64,000 nucleotides of DNA, taken from NCBI GenBank assembly GCA_945872405.1, contig CAMBZT010000003.1, positions 1 through 64,000 of the forward strand. Reading direction: 5' to 3'. This document shows, piece by piece, positions 17,514 through 25,986 of this stretch; position 1 is the stretch's first letter, and each line of letters opens with the position of its first letter. Source of the stretch: Chitinophaga pinensis (GTDB taxonomy: Bacteria; Bacteroidota; Bacteroidia; Chitinophagales; CAMDFR01). Below the pieces are notes generated by a model, which was given only the letters and a program-made list of their open reading frames with translations, was not told where the DNA came from and searched no databases. Both the position numbers and the translations under genes were made by a program.

Positions 17514-17543
17514 TGGATTGATATTGTTTTATTGGGTTAGACC

Positions 17544-17575
17544 ATTCTCTCACAAGCGGACGCTTGCGAGAGAAT
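17544..17575 (+). repeat. REP palindrome, copy 1
   Basis: Core CAAGCG-GA-CGCTTG, an A/C mismatch, then arms ATTCTCTC and GAGAGAAT. It lies 30 bp after cysN. The core is identical in three further copies around the RAYT gene, while the arms differ. Confidence 0.85.
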
Positions 17576-17588
17576 ATAGGTTCCTTGT

Positions 17589-17615
17589 TTTAAGGTGCCA
17601 ATTTGGCTCCTTAAA
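17589..17615. repeat. Near-perfect palindrome between the first two REPs
   Basis: TTTAAGG-t-GCCAA-T-TTGGC-t-CCTTAAA: a 12-bp stem with one T/T mismatch and a one-base centre. It lies downstream of cysN and inside the left REP pair. It may be an RNA hairpin (cysN 3' end) or part of the RAYT module; I cannot separate these. Confidence 0.55.
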
Positions 17616-17627
17616 GTTTCCGTATCT

Positions 17628-17649
17628 ATCGCAAGCGTCCGCTTGTGAT
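17628..17649 (-). repeat. REP palindrome, copy 2 (inverted)
   Basis: Core CAAGCG-TC-CGCTTG, i.e. the reverse complement of copy 1's GA centre, with short arms ATC and GAT. It ends 4 bp before the stop of the RAYT gene at 17654. Confidence 0.8.
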
Positions 17650-17653
17650 TTCA

Positions 17654-18199
17654 CTACAGCAATTCAACATGTATTAAACCCTTTTCTCCAGCATAATCTA
17701 AAGCACTGCTGTACACATAATCTTCAGCACGAAATACTATATTTGATGCTACTGGATTCTTATGCAAATAATGTAGTTTATTTTCTATCATATATGTGTC
17801 CCATAATTCAATTGGATGATTGTTTTGTTGCCATAACTGCCAACTTCCATTATTGCCATTCTTCCTTCCAGCGCTTTCAAACATCCGTATCAACCAATCT
17901 TTCCTACTTTCTTTTGGATGATTGTAGATTTCTTCTTTCAATTTTCTAGAAGTAAAACTTTTAAAATCTCTCAAAATATCTTGCATAGCATTTTCTTTTG
18001 TTCCAATAATCATATGGACATGACTAGGCATCAAGACCCATGCATAAACTATCAAACCTTTTCTTTCTTGACAAAATCTTATACTCTCTAAAAAGATATC
18101 ACAATAGCAGCTTCTTGTAAACAAATCAATCCAATTCACAATGGCAAAGGTTATGAAATAAGGTTTCGTTTGATCATTAAATTTATATGCTCTGCTCAT
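17654..18199 (-). mobile_element. REP-associated tyrosine transposase (RAYT, Y1_Tnp)
   Basis: 181 residues, no signal peptide. It belongs to the IS200/IS605-like Y1 transposase group: the HUH motif is H60-V61-H62 in MPSHVHMII, and the catalytic Tyr is Y144 in KLHYLHKNPV, followed by DYVYSSA, all typical of RAYT proteins. RAYTs are domesticated or single-copy transposases that cut single-stranded REP hairpins. It is bracketed by REP copies 2 (4 bp after its stop) and 3 and 4 (47 and 86 bp before its start), a standard REPtron layout. The frame is intact. Confidence 0.9.
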
Positions 18200-18245
18200 C
18201 TCTACATAATCATCGTAATTATTTCTGAAAAAATTTCATTGATTT

Positions 18246-18271
18246 CACTCACAAGCGGACGCTTGCGAGTG
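18246..18271 (+). repeat. REP palindrome, copy 3
   Basis: Core CAAGCG-GA-CGCTTG with A/C mismatch and arms CACTC and GAGTG. It is upstream of the RAYT gene and in the same orientation as copy 1. Confidence 0.85.
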
Positions 18272-18284
18272 AGTATATTGTTAG

Positions 18285-18308
18285 TCTCACAAGCGGACGC
18301 TTGCGAGA
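18285..18308 (+). repeat. REP palindrome, copy 4
   Basis: Core CAAGCG-GA-CGCTTG with A/C mismatch and arms TCTC and GAGA, 13 bp after copy 3. Tandem arrangement with copy 3 forms a BIME-like pair. The rest of the stretch to 18490 shows nothing else. Confidence 0.85.
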
Positions 18309-18490
18309 GAATACAGGGTGATTGAGTAGACAATATTGAATAATTTATTGACAAAATTATAGATCAATATTTTTACGTCAAGATAGAATTGATAAGTGGC
18401 AATCTATAGTTGAAAGCTGGCCAATAAGAATTTGATGAAACACCCATCGCTCTTAGGCATTTGCAATGCCGATGCGCATCATTCATCTAA

Positions 18491-19067
18491 TCACTTCCCT
18501 TCTACCTTCGCCCTCAAATTTGCCATGGTTTTGGTAGGACCTTCTATCATAAATAAATTCGCCATCCAACCGGGAATACCAGCAGTTTCATTATATGAAC
18601 ATGTCTCAATCGTAGAGCTATTTTCGCCTGTTTTTGTAAACTTCCAATAACCTTCTGAAACAGTCATACGCACAAAATCATTATTTAATGGAATATAGGA
18701 GGCAGCATTGGTATAGCTAACCAAAATTTCATTCTCTGTGACTGTCTTCACCATTTTATAAACGATGTCACGATTCTTATAGGGAAAGGGAAATTTCATA
18801 GCGTGTATACCAAACATTATCGCTTTCTTTCTTCAGCAGCTCGCTTTTCTGAATATACTCCATCCATGTGCTTTGTTTACTGACCTGAAAATAATAAGCA
18901 AAAACCTTGTCTAACGAGGCTTTGAAAGGGGCTGTAATTTTCAACTTTTTAAATGGCTTGCCAATATCCAAAGTAAAAGCTTTAATACCATCCACATTTT
19001 TTTCGAGTTTCCACTCTTTGCTAGTTCCGGTGAGTAGAAGTATAAATAAGGTTGACCATTTCATCAT
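18491..19067 (-). pseudogene. START/SRPBCC-domain protein split by a frameshift
   Basis: Two overlapping frames on the minus strand make one protein. The first (start 19067) has a signal peptide (MMKWSTLFILLLTG) and the front of a START lipid-binding domain (EWKLEKNVDGIKAFTLD ... VWYTRYEI), then ends SLSL-stop. The second frame (18491-18817) continues with FPFPYKNRD, the block that normally follows, and ends NLRAKVEGK. Removing one T from GAAATTTCCC (plus strand 18788-18797) restores E-I-P-F-P-Y-K-N-R-D in one frame. The joined product is about 190 residues. It could be a real pseudogene or a one-base sequence error in a homopolymer. Confidence 0.75.
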
Positions 19068-19200
19068 CTAAAAAGATTAGAAAAGAATTTAGAATTACAA
19101 TGTTTTTTGATTGTAAGATGACTTCTGCTTCTGCTCAAAAGAAATAACCTGCTTCTAAACTTCTACAGAATGTATTACAAAAGTGAATTCATAAATATAA

Positions 19201-19232
19201 AAAAACCGCCATTCTTTCGAATTGCGGTTTTT
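19201..19232 (-). terminator. Terminator of tRNA-Arg(ACG)
   Basis: AAAAACCGC and GCGGTTTTT are complementary around a 14-nt loop. On the minus strand it follows the tRNA by about 13 bp and ends in T residues. Confidence 0.75.
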
Positions 19233-19245
19233 ATGTATTGTGTTG

Positions 19246-19319
19246 CGTTCCTGTAGGGATTCGAACCCCAAACCTTCTCATCCGTAGTGAGATGCTCTAT
19301 CCAATTGAGCTACAGAAAC
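19246..19319 (-). tRNA. tRNA-Arg(ACG)
   Basis: On the minus strand the 74 nt fold as acceptor GTTTCTG/CAGGAAC, D-stem GCTC/GAGC, anticodon stem TCTCA/TGAGA with loop CTACGGA (anticodon ACG, presumably inosine-modified, reads CGU/C/A), variable loop AGGTT, T-arm TGGGG TTCGAAT CCCTA, discriminator G. CCA is not encoded. This is the second arginine tRNA in the window. Confidence 0.95.
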
Positions 19320-19398
19320 AATTCGTTCTTATACGAGCCTCAAAGGTAAGGTTTTTTCCGCGCTACAGAAAATATTTTTAAAATCATTTAGTGATTTT

Positions 19399-19797
19399 TT
19401 ACTCCATTTCATCCTCCTCTTGCCCATCTGTAGAGGCTCTTACATAAAATACTTTGACGATGCTCCCTCCTGCTTCTGAGTGATAAATCAATGTGTTTTT
19501 ATCCATGGAGTCGATGCTGTAAGTTCCAGCCTCCTTTCCTTTGGGTGTCAATATCAATGTTCCATTTTTCGAATCCCATTTGCCTTCTTCCAAAATAGTG
19601 CCCGACATCATCTGATATTTTTCATTTTTCTTTTCTAATGCGAGTAGTGGAGAACCTAAATCTCTTGCATCTACTTGCATGTCTCCATTCTGAATCCAAA
19701 TCATTTTCCACTTGCCTTCCAACATTTCTTTCTGCTTGTTCTCACAAGAACTAAGTAATAAAGTAAAAAATAATAAAATAAATATTGATCTCATCAT
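19399..19797 (-). CDS. Lipoprotein, lipocalin-like
   Basis: 132 residues with a type II signal (MMRSIFILLFFTLLLSSCEN; lipobox LSSC). The mature part begins with a charged stretch and has a short beta-rich body with the pattern of a 'lipocalin-like' family: LEGKWKMIWIQNG near the start, ILEEGKWDSKNGTLILTP in the middle and VKVFYVRAS at the end. Expected on the inner leaflet of the outer membrane or at the surface. The acidic tail DGQEEDEME is notable. No ligand can be predicted. It may start at the second ATG. A monocistronic unit, with no clear -7 box. Confidence 0.75.
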   Translation of the reverse strand: MMRSIFILLFFTLLLSSCENKQKEMLEGKWKMIWIQNGDMQVDARDLGSPLLALEKKNEKYQMMSGTILEEGKWDSKNGTLILTPKGKEAGTYSIDSMDKNTLIYHSEAGGSIVKVFYVRASTDGQEEDEME

Positions 19798-19853
19798 AAA
19801 CTTGTTTGTTTTTTTTCTGAGAACAAAGATAGAGTTGAAAAAGGAATTGCATA

Positions 19854-20378
19854 TTACTTCTTTCCAAATAATTCGATAGGATTGATATACCAGATCTTTT
19901 GAATACCTTGACGACAGGTATCCATCTGATGGAGGTATGGAATCATGGTATAAATGGCATAATGAAGATGTGGGGCTTTCCCATAGGCATTGCCTGTATT
20001 ACCCACCGCCGCTATTACTTCACCTTTATGTACATAGCTAAAAGGAACGGTATAAGTAGCATTTAAATGGGCAAAATAATGCAAGCGCCATTTGGCTCCC
20101 AACATCAGGACATAATTTCCTCCTAATGGATTGGAGGCTGTCTTTACAATCAATCCATCACAGGGTGCTATCACCTTTGTTCCGAGTGGTGAGAAGATGT
20201 CAACCCCCTTATGAGTGATTGATTTTCCCCATGGATAATACCAGAAGGACGCTTTATTATAATCGGAAGCATTGGCATTCTCTACAGGAATAATGATCGA
20301 AGTATCAGGTATAAAGCCAATCAGAATAATGATTACAAGCGAAATTATGATATAAAAATAGACTGGTTTTTTAGGCAT
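19854..20378 (-). CDS. M23-family peptidoglycan endopeptidase
   Basis: 174 residues. A single N-terminal membrane anchor (VYFYIIISLVIIILIGFIP, 6-24) is followed by a LytM/M23 zinc peptidase domain: HKGVDIFSPLGTKV (HxGxD motif), APCDGLIV, GNYVLMLG and PHLHYAI (HxH motif), all zinc and active-site residues present. It should cut peptide cross-links in peptidoglycan at the outer face of the inner membrane. It diverges from lpxC/fabZ with about 75 bp between probable starts, so the promoters overlap. Confidence 0.88.
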   Translation of the reverse strand: MPKKPVYFYIIISLVIIILIGFIPDTSIIIPVENANASDYNKASFWYYPWGKSITHKGVDIFSPLGTKVIAPCDGLIVKTASNPLGGNYVLMLGAKWRLHYFAHLNATYTVPFSYVHKGEVIAAVGNTGNAYGKAPHLHYAIYTMIPYLHQMDTCRQGIQKIWYINPIELFGKK

Positions 20379-20452
20379 TTCTGTTTTTTACAAGGATATA
20401 ACGAATTTTGATAGGATTACTGTATTTTTACTCTTCAATAAATGCAATTACC

Positions 20453-21847
20453 TTGTTCCAAAATACAATTAAAAATACAGTTTCAATAAGTGGTGTTGGT
20501 TTACATACTGGTCAACAAGTAACCCTTACCTTTCTGCCTGCACCTGCTAATCATGGCATCAAATTTCAACGTGTTGATTTGGAAGGCCAACCCATCATTC
20601 CAGCAGATGCTGATTTGGTCACCACTGTAGCCAGAGGTACCACACTCGAGAAAGGCAAAGGCGTGATTACAACCGTAGAACATTGTCTGGCAGCTGTAAC
20701 AGCCTCTATGATTGACAATATCCTAATTCAATCAAACGGAATGGAGATTCCAATTTTAGATGGTAGTTCTAGACCTTTCATGGACTTATTGGAGACTGCT
20801 GGTATAGAAATGTTAAACGTAGAAAGAGAAATTTTTGACTTAAGAACAAATATTCACTATATCGACGAAGAAAACGGGGTAGAGATGTTAGCCATGCCTA
20901 GTGACCACTTCAAAATTACCGCACTTATTGATTATAAATCACCAACATTAGGGCAACAGCATGCTTCATTAGAAAAACTATCTGACTTTAAGGAACAGTT
21001 TTCTCAAGCAAGAACCTTCTGCTTTTTGCATGAATTGGAAATGTTATTAGAAGCAAATCTAATCAAAGGTGGTGATCTTGATAATGCTATTGTAGTTGTA
21101 GATAGAGAAATTAATGAAGATGAAATCCACAAGCTGAGCAAATTGTTCAATAAGCAAGATATCAAAGTAGTAAAAGAAGGGATTTTGAACAATGTAGAGT
21201 TAAGATATCCAAATGAGCCTGCGCGGCATAAATTGCTAGATATTGTCGGCGATTTAACGCTTGTAGGTACGCCCTTTAAAGCACATATCATTGCCACCAG
21301 ACCCGGACATAAGTCTAATGTAGAATTTGCAAAAAAGATTAAGGCGCATATAAAAAGTTTAAAAAATAAAGTAGATGTGCCTTTCTACGATCCGAATAAA
21401 AAACCTGTATACAATATTCAAGATATCGAAAAGATGCTACCCCATCGTTATCCTTTTTTATTGATAGACAAGATTATTGAGATGAACGAAAAATCGATTG
21501 TTGGTATAAAGAATGTGACCTATAACGAGCCCTTTTTTACAGGACACTTTCCAGGAAATCCTGTAATGCCAGGTGTTTTACAAGTAGAAGCAATGGCGCA
21601 AACTGGCGGTATTTTAGCCTTAAATACAGTGGAAGATCCAGCAAGTTATGACACTTATTTTCTAAAAATAGACAAGGTAAAGTTTAGACAAAAAGTAGTT
21701 CCTGGCGATACCATTATTTTTAAACTTGAGCTTATTAGTCCCATTAGACGTGGCATTTGCGAAATGAGAGGTACGGCTTTTGTAGGCGAAAATATTGTTA
21801 CCGAAGCAGAATTATTTGCTGGTATCTATAAGAGAACCACTTCATAA
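20453..21847 (+). CDS. lpxC/fabZ: Bifunctional UDP-3-O-acyl-GlcNAc deacetylase / beta-hydroxyacyl-ACP dehydratase
   Basis: About 464 residues. LpxC (residues 1-300) removes the acetyl group in the committed step of lipid A synthesis; FabZ (about 320-464) dehydrates beta-hydroxyacyl-ACP in fatty acid synthesis. Zinc site cues: [29 protein letters not shown]. FabZ cues: [11 protein letters not shown] and [20 protein letters not shown] with its His and Glu. The fusion is typical of Bacteroidota and coordinates the two pathways sharing 3-hydroxyacyl-ACP. Start: no in-frame ATG exists at the N-terminus; the TTG at 20453 gives [19 protein letters not shown], the normal LpxC start, whereas a TTG at 20408 adds 15 residues. 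lpxA follows by 33 bp. Confidence 0.95.
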   Translation: MFQNTIKNTVSISGVGLHTGQQVTLTFLPAPANHGIKFQRVDLEGQPIIPADADLVTTVARGTTLEKGKGVITTVEHCLAAVTASMIDNILIQSNGMEIPILDGSSRPFMDLLETAGIEMLNVEREIFDLRTNIHYIDEENGVEMLAMPSDHFKITALIDYKSPTLGQQHASLEKLSDFKEQFSQARTFCFLHELEMLLEANLIKGGDLDNAIVVVDREINEDEIHKLSKLFNKQDIKVVKEGILNNVELRYPNEPARHKLLDIVGDLTLVGTPFKAHIIATRPGHKSNVEFAKKIKAHIKSLKNKVDVPFYDPNKKPVYNIQDIEKMLPHRYPFLLIDKIIEMNEKSIVGIKNVTYNEPFFTGHFPGNPVMPGVLQVEAMAQTGGILALNTVEDPASYDTYFLKIDKVKFRQKVVPGDTIIFKLELISPIRRGICEMRGTAFVGENIVTEAELFAGIYKRTTS

Positions 21848-21880
21848 ACTTTCTATTTAAACACCCACTAATAACTATTT

Positions 21881-22675
21881 ATGAATCAACCCTTATCATA
21901 TATTCACCCGCAAGCCGATATTGCTTATAATGTAGTGATTGAACCGTTCGTTACGATAAGCAAGGATGTGATCATTGGCGAAGGTACTTGGATAGGTCCC
22001 AATGTAACCATCATGGAAGGAGCCAGAATTGGCAAAAATTGCAAAATTTTCCCTGGTGCTGTAATCAGCGCCGTGCCTCAAGATTTGAAGTATAATGGAG
22101 AAAAAACTACAGTTGAAATTGGTGATAATACCATCATTCGTGAGTTTGTAACCATCAACAGAGGTACCACACAGAATATGTCGACCAAAATTGGCAAAAA
22201 TTGTATGCTAATGGCTTATGTACATATTGCTCACGACTGTATCATTGGCGATAACTGTATCTTGGCCAATAACTCAAACCTTGCAGGACATATTGAATTA
22301 GGCGATTATGTTATACTTGGTGGAGCTGTAAATATCTCGCAGTTTTTGAAAATTGGTGCTCATGCATTTATATCTGGTGGTTGTTTATTAAATAAAGATA
22401 TTCCTCCTTATATCAAAGCAGCGCGACATCCTACAGTATATGCTGGCATTAATTCCGTAGGTCTTCGTAGAAGAGGATTTTCCAATGAAAGAATCAATCA
22501 GATATCAGAAATTTATCGCCTGCTTTTCATCAAAGGTTATAATACTACAAATGCATTAAAAATTATTGAAACACAAATATCTCCAAGTGAAGACAGAGAT
22601 GATATCATTAATTTTGTGAAAGAATCTGTGCGTGGTATATTAAAAGGATTTAACAGCAAGAACGAAACCGAGTAA
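21881..22675 (+). CDS. lpxA: UDP-N-acetylglucosamine O-acyltransferase
   Basis: 264 residues, family length. First step of lipid A synthesis: transfer of 3-hydroxyacyl from ACP to UDP-GlcNAc. The N-terminal two thirds are a left-handed beta-helix of hexapeptide repeats (IGEGTWIGPNVTI, IGKNCKIFPGAVI, IGDNTIIREFVTI, IGKNCMLMAYVHI, IGDNCILANNSNLAGHI), and the C-terminal helical part shows SVGLRRRGFSNERI. The His of AYVHIAHDC corresponds to the catalytic His125 region of E. coli LpxA. Lies in the operon lpxC/fabZ-lpxA-ABC. Acyl-chain preference cannot be read. Confidence 0.95.
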   Translation: MNQPLSYIHPQADIAYNVVIEPFVTISKDVIIGEGTWIGPNVTIMEGARIGKNCKIFPGAVISAVPQDLKYNGEKTTVEIGDNTIIREFVTINRGTTQNMSTKIGKNCMLMAYVHIAHDCIIGDNCILANNSNLAGHIELGDYVILGGAVNISQFLKIGAHAFISGGCLLNKDIPPYIKAARHPTVYAGINSVGLRRRGFSNERINQISEIYRLLFIKGYNTTNALKIIETQISPSEDRDDIINFVKESVRGILKGFNSKNETE

Positions 22676-22686
22676 AAGGGAATCCT

Positions 22687-23301
22687 ATGACCATCCATCT
22701 CGATCAAATCACCAAACAGTATAGCAAACAAACGGTCATTAATAAGTTTTCGTATCAATTTCAGTCAGGAGAATCTTATGCCATTTATGGTCATAATGGT
22801 TCCGGGAAATCGACCTTAATTCAACTCCTTGCAGGAAGTATTTCGCCAAACAAAGGCAAGATTACTTATCTATTGAAAGGCAAAAACATTCCTGTAGAGG
22901 AGCTCTATCAATACATCAGTCTAGCTGCTCCCTACATGGATTTGATTGAAGATATGAGCATGAAAGAAATCATCGCTTTTCATTTCAGTTTCAAAAAATC
23001 ATTAGTCAAAAATCCATTTGAAATAATGCATCAACTCCTAAATTATGATGCATCAAAGCTCATTAAACATTATTCGTCGGGTATGAAACAGCGATTAAAA
23101 TTATTGCTAGCAATGTTGACCGATTCAAATATTTTGTTTTTAGATGAACCAACAGCTAATTTTGATAACGAAGGAATTGAATGGTACAGAGGGTTAATCA
23201 AAACTTATCAAGCTGATAGAACCTTGATTATTGCATCTGCGCAAGGGCATGATCATGATTTTTGTACGCACAAAATATCCATTGCCGAACCATCTATCTA
23301 G
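22687..23301 (+). CDS. ABC transporter ATP-binding protein, permease partner not nearby
   Basis: 204 residues with Walker A GHNGSGKST (about 35-43), the signature YSSGMKQR, Walker B ILFLDEP and a switch-like His. A short, soluble ATPase of the CcmA/heme-exporter-like size class. It starts 11 bp after lpxA, so it is co-transcribed with lipid A genes, but no membrane subunit follows: the next gene is on the other strand. It may work with a permease encoded elsewhere; lipid or lipid A export is a guess based on context only. Confidence 0.85.
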   Translation: MTIHLDQITKQYSKQTVINKFSYQFQSGESYAIYGHNGSGKSTLIQLLAGSISPNKGKITYLLKGKNIPVEELYQYISLAAPYMDLIEDMSMKEIIAFHFSFKKSLVKNPFEIMHQLLNYDASKLIKHYSSGMKQRLKLLLAMLTDSNILFLDEPTANFDNEGIEWYRGLIKTYQADRTLIIASAQGHDHDFCTHKISIAEPSI

Positions 23302-23315
23302 AAATAGAACCCAAA

Positions 23316-23852
23316 CTACTGATCATCCTCAGAAGCTTCGATTTTTAACACAATTTTATACACATTTTCTGTAATTGAAGGACCTTCGACCACCAAAGTA
23401 ATGATGGGCCAACCTTCTTTCTTAAACTCAACTTCGGGTACTTGGCCATCTCCATCAACCAGGCCTGTACTAGTTCCTGTTAGCACATCCTCATCCCAAT
23501 CCTTCACGCACAACTTAAGACTTTTATAAATAGCAGCAAACTTCTCAGACAAAGTAGGTGTAAAGGTCGCTTCTTGATACATTGCAATTTCGACAGTATT
23601 AAAGTCAGGTGCTTCTGTATAAATCAAAACCTCACTATTCAAAGATCCGTTCATAGGTGCTTTTAACTTAAATCTAGTAATCTTCATAGCGGTGTTTGTA
23701 CCTACTAATACTCCTTTTAATTCTGCAAATTTCGACTTCTGCCAGCTTGCCGTAATCACATTCAACGATTCACAATTAATAGAGGTGGTTTGAGAATAAG
23801 CAGTAACTATAATTGATCCCACTAGGGTAATAAGAAGCAATAACTTTTTCAT
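23316..23852 (-). CDS. Secreted protein of unknown function
   Basis: 178 residues with signal peptide MKKLLLLITLVGSIIVTAYSQ. The mature part has many short strand-like blocks (LNVITASWQ, NSEVLIYTEAPDFNTVEIAMYQEATFTP, WPIITLVVEGPSITENVYKIVLKIEAS) and a pair of Cys (in NCES and LCVKDW) that could bond. No known domain recognised. It overlaps no gene, is convergent with the ABC gene (14 bp apart), and is transcribed alone. Likely periplasmic. Confidence 0.65.
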   Translation of the reverse strand: MKKLLLLITLVGSIIVTAYSQTTSINCESLNVITASWQKSKFAELKGVLVGTNTAMKITRFKLKAPMNGSLNSEVLIYTEAPDFNTVEIAMYQEATFTPTLSEKFAAIYKSLKLCVKDWDEDVLTGTSTGLVDGDGQVPEVEFKKEGWPIITLVVEGPSITENVYKIVLKIEASEDDQ

Positions 23853-23938
23853 AATCTAGAATTTTATTTTTAAAGATAATTAGAATGCAATAACTCTGCC
23901 AATAAATAATCCATCAGTTACCTAACGAAAAATTAAAC

Positions 23939-23946
23939 TAATTTTG
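23939..23946 (+). promoter_or_regulatory. -7 box, possibly producing a near-leaderless mRNA
   Basis: TAATTTTG matches TAnnTTTG and ends only 5 bp before the ATG at 23952, so the transcript would start at or within a few bases of the start codon. Confidence 0.45.
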
Positions 23947-23951
23947 TACGA

Positions 23952-25232
23952 ATGTTAAAGAAATATTTATTTATTTACCTTAGTCTTCTACTTTTGATTC
24001 AAACGAATATGATGGCATCCCCTTTTGAAGACAGTAGCATCAATGCTAAACGATGGCAAAATACAGTTCAACCATATTTGAATGAGCCACTATGGGAAAC
24101 AGAAATGAGCTATAATGCAGGACACTTTTTAATGGTACCACTTCATGCTGCCTTTGCTTTGAAAAACACAGAATGGCAACAAGATTTTGCGAATCATTTT
24201 GCAAGATTCGCAGATAGTGGCTATAACAATATGGGAAAGACATTGCTTTACCGCATACATTATCTGTACCTCGCTAGCCAGTTTATTGTTTTGTGTCAAG
24301 AATCAAATGCCGATTCGCTCATACCTAAAAATCTATATGATATCATCTTTACAAAGATTAATAAAACTTGGAACGAAGATGAAATTTGGCAATGGAAGTA
24401 TCCCAAAAGCAAAATTTCCACATTTAAAAACATGCGCGAAAAAGTATTATGGAAGCTATACAATAGCAATTCTGATGAAAAGATATACTATCGTGCTATC
24501 ATGGATGATGAACTTTTTACAATGGCCATTGGCGCTGATTTGAAACGATATCTTTATCTTAAAAGTACGCCATCAAATAATACTTTGGATGATATGACTC
24601 AAATTAGTGTAGAGGTATATCAGCAGAGAATAAAATGGAATAGTGATGGTGGTTGGGTTTTTCAGCCTGGCTTCTGGAGTCAATTCGAAGATTTTGCTTA
24701 TGCAGGAAATGATTTTGTAAACGACACACTCGAAAAAAAAATAGTTGCTGATATAGCTGAAGATGTTTCTCATTCTTTACGTGTTCCTCTCTGGATTTGT
24801 AGTTTTCAGAACACTTTTGAAACAACAAACTCTAACTATACTTTTTTTAGTAGTCTAAAAAAAGGACTTGAAATTCAGTTGTTCAACACTATTTTGATTC
24901 CACCAAATAAACTACAACCATTCTATCTTGCCAATAATTTTATGGATGGTAAAAATGGAGTTTACAGGTATCATTATAATAATAGACCTGGTGGCACTGG
25001 CCCTTATGAGTTAAGCGCTCATCTTAGCATTGGCTGGTGGAGTTTCTTAGGTACCGAACGAACAAAAAACATGTATCAATTCATGACTGAAAATGAACCA
25101 TTTCAGGAAGGCAAGGGAGCCGTGTATTATAAAAAGGTACTAAATCCAGATGGCCATTTGCTAAAGGAAATAAAAATGAATGAAGTCTGTCGATTAATAG
25201 CTAGTTTGGCAGCCTCATTACCATTGAAGTAA
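23952..25232 (+). CDS. Secreted protein of unknown function, 426 residues
   Basis: A signal peptide (MLKKYLFIYLSLLLLIQTNMMA) precedes a mature part rich in aromatic residues with many predicted helices: FANHFARFADSGYNNMGKTLLYRIHYLYLASQFIVLC, KTWNEDEIWQWKY, GWVFQPGFWSQFEDFAYAGNDF, GGTGPYELSAHLSIGWWSFLGTE. Alternating helices with Trp/Tyr-lined loops could be an alpha/alpha-toroid as in some polysaccharide-acting enzymes, but no catalytic motif is recognisable, so I assign no function. Located between a secreted unknown and the TRIC-type channel; the next gene starts 28 bp after its stop, so the two may be co-transcribed. Confidence 0.7.
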   Translation: MLKKYLFIYLSLLLLIQTNMMASPFEDSSINAKRWQNTVQPYLNEPLWETEMSYNAGHFLMVPLHAAFALKNTEWQQDFANHFARFADSGYNNMGKTLLYRIHYLYLASQFIVLCQESNADSLIPKNLYDIIFTKINKTWNEDEIWQWKYPKSKISTFKNMREKVLWKLYNSNSDEKIYYRAIMDDELFTMAIGADLKRYLYLKSTPSNNTLDDMTQISVEVYQQRIKWNSDGGWVFQPGFWSQFEDFAYAGNDFVNDTLEKKIVADIAEDVSHSLRVPLWICSFQNTFETTNSNYTFFSSLKKGLEIQLFNTILIPPNKLQPFYLANNFMDGKNGVYRYHYNNRPGGTGPYELSAHLSIGWWSFLGTERTKNMYQFMTENEPFQEGKGAVYYKKVLNPDGHLLKEIKMNEVCRLIASLAASLPLK

Positions 25233-25260
25233 TTGTGATGGATTCCATCATTAAAATAAA

Positions 25261-25908
25261 ATGCTTAGTATGCATGTTCAATACATTTTAGAAATTATTG
25301 GCACCGGACTCTTTGCAGTATCAGGTTCATTGGCAGCGAATGAAAAGTCCAAGCCAGACTGGTTTGGAGTAACTTTTATTGGTTTTATTACTTCGATAGG
25401 TGGCGGAAGTTTAAGAGATATTCTCCTGGGTGCCTACCCCTTAAATTGGATAAAAGATATCAACTTTTTATATGCTGTTTTAACTGGTATACTATTAGCC
25501 AGTATCTTCTACAAATCATTTCTAAAATTAAGAAAATCATTTTTTATCTTCGAAACTTTAGGTATCGCCATGTTCACCATTATTGGTTGCGAAAAAGCGA
25601 TGAGCTATGGAGTAAATCCAATGATAGCAGCGATTATGGGGATGTTTTCTGCTGTAATGGGTGGCGTGTTACGTGACGTTTTAACGAATGAAATTCCCGT
25701 TATTTTCAGGAAAGAAATTTATGCAACAGCTTGTTTAGCAGGTGCCTTTTTATACCTAGCACTTGATTACTTATGCGTGGAACGAAATTTGAATCTTCTC
25801 TTAGCCATGTCTTTCATTTTTGTTATCAGAATTATTGCTGTGAAATATAATATTTCGCTTCCTAAATTTAGAAAGGAGGACGTGCTGAATGAAAAAATTA
25901 AGATCTAA
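25261..25908 (+). CDS. TRIC-family (UPF0126) cation channel-like membrane protein
   Basis: 215 residues, about seven membrane helices. Two repeated halves carry the diagnostic GGG-x-x-R-D (IGGGSLRDILLG, 47-57) and GG-V-x-R-D (MGGVLRDVLTNEIP, 132-145) motifs of prokaryotic TRIC channels, where the Gly-kinked helices line the pore. Inner membrane. Bacterial homologues conduct monovalent cations; some are proposed to help growth under ionic or amino-acid stress. Start could be M1 or M4. A short GC-rich intergenic stretch (25909-25975) after its stop distantly resembles the hairpin element. Confidence 0.88.
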   Translation: MLSMHVQYILEIIGTGLFAVSGSLAANEKSKPDWFGVTFIGFITSIGGGSLRDILLGAYPLNWIKDINFLYAVLTGILLASIFYKSFLKLRKSFFIFETLGIAMFTIIGCEKAMSYGVNPMIAAIMGMFSAVMGGVLRDVLTNEIPVIFRKEIYATACLAGAFLYLALDYLCVERNLNLLLAMSFIFVIRIIAVKYNISLPKFRKEDVLNEKIKI

Positions 25909-25986
25909 AAGTGGAGGGGGTTCCGCAAACGGCGGGCTATACGGCGTATAAGATACTGCCTTCTATCCCTAACCCAAATTACGAAC

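Noticed and set aside
25909-25975. GC-rich stretch after the TRIC gene as another copy of element A
   Set aside because: Shares GGCGGGCT and CCTTCTATCCC with the element, but the stem pairs poorly, so I do not count it as a copy.
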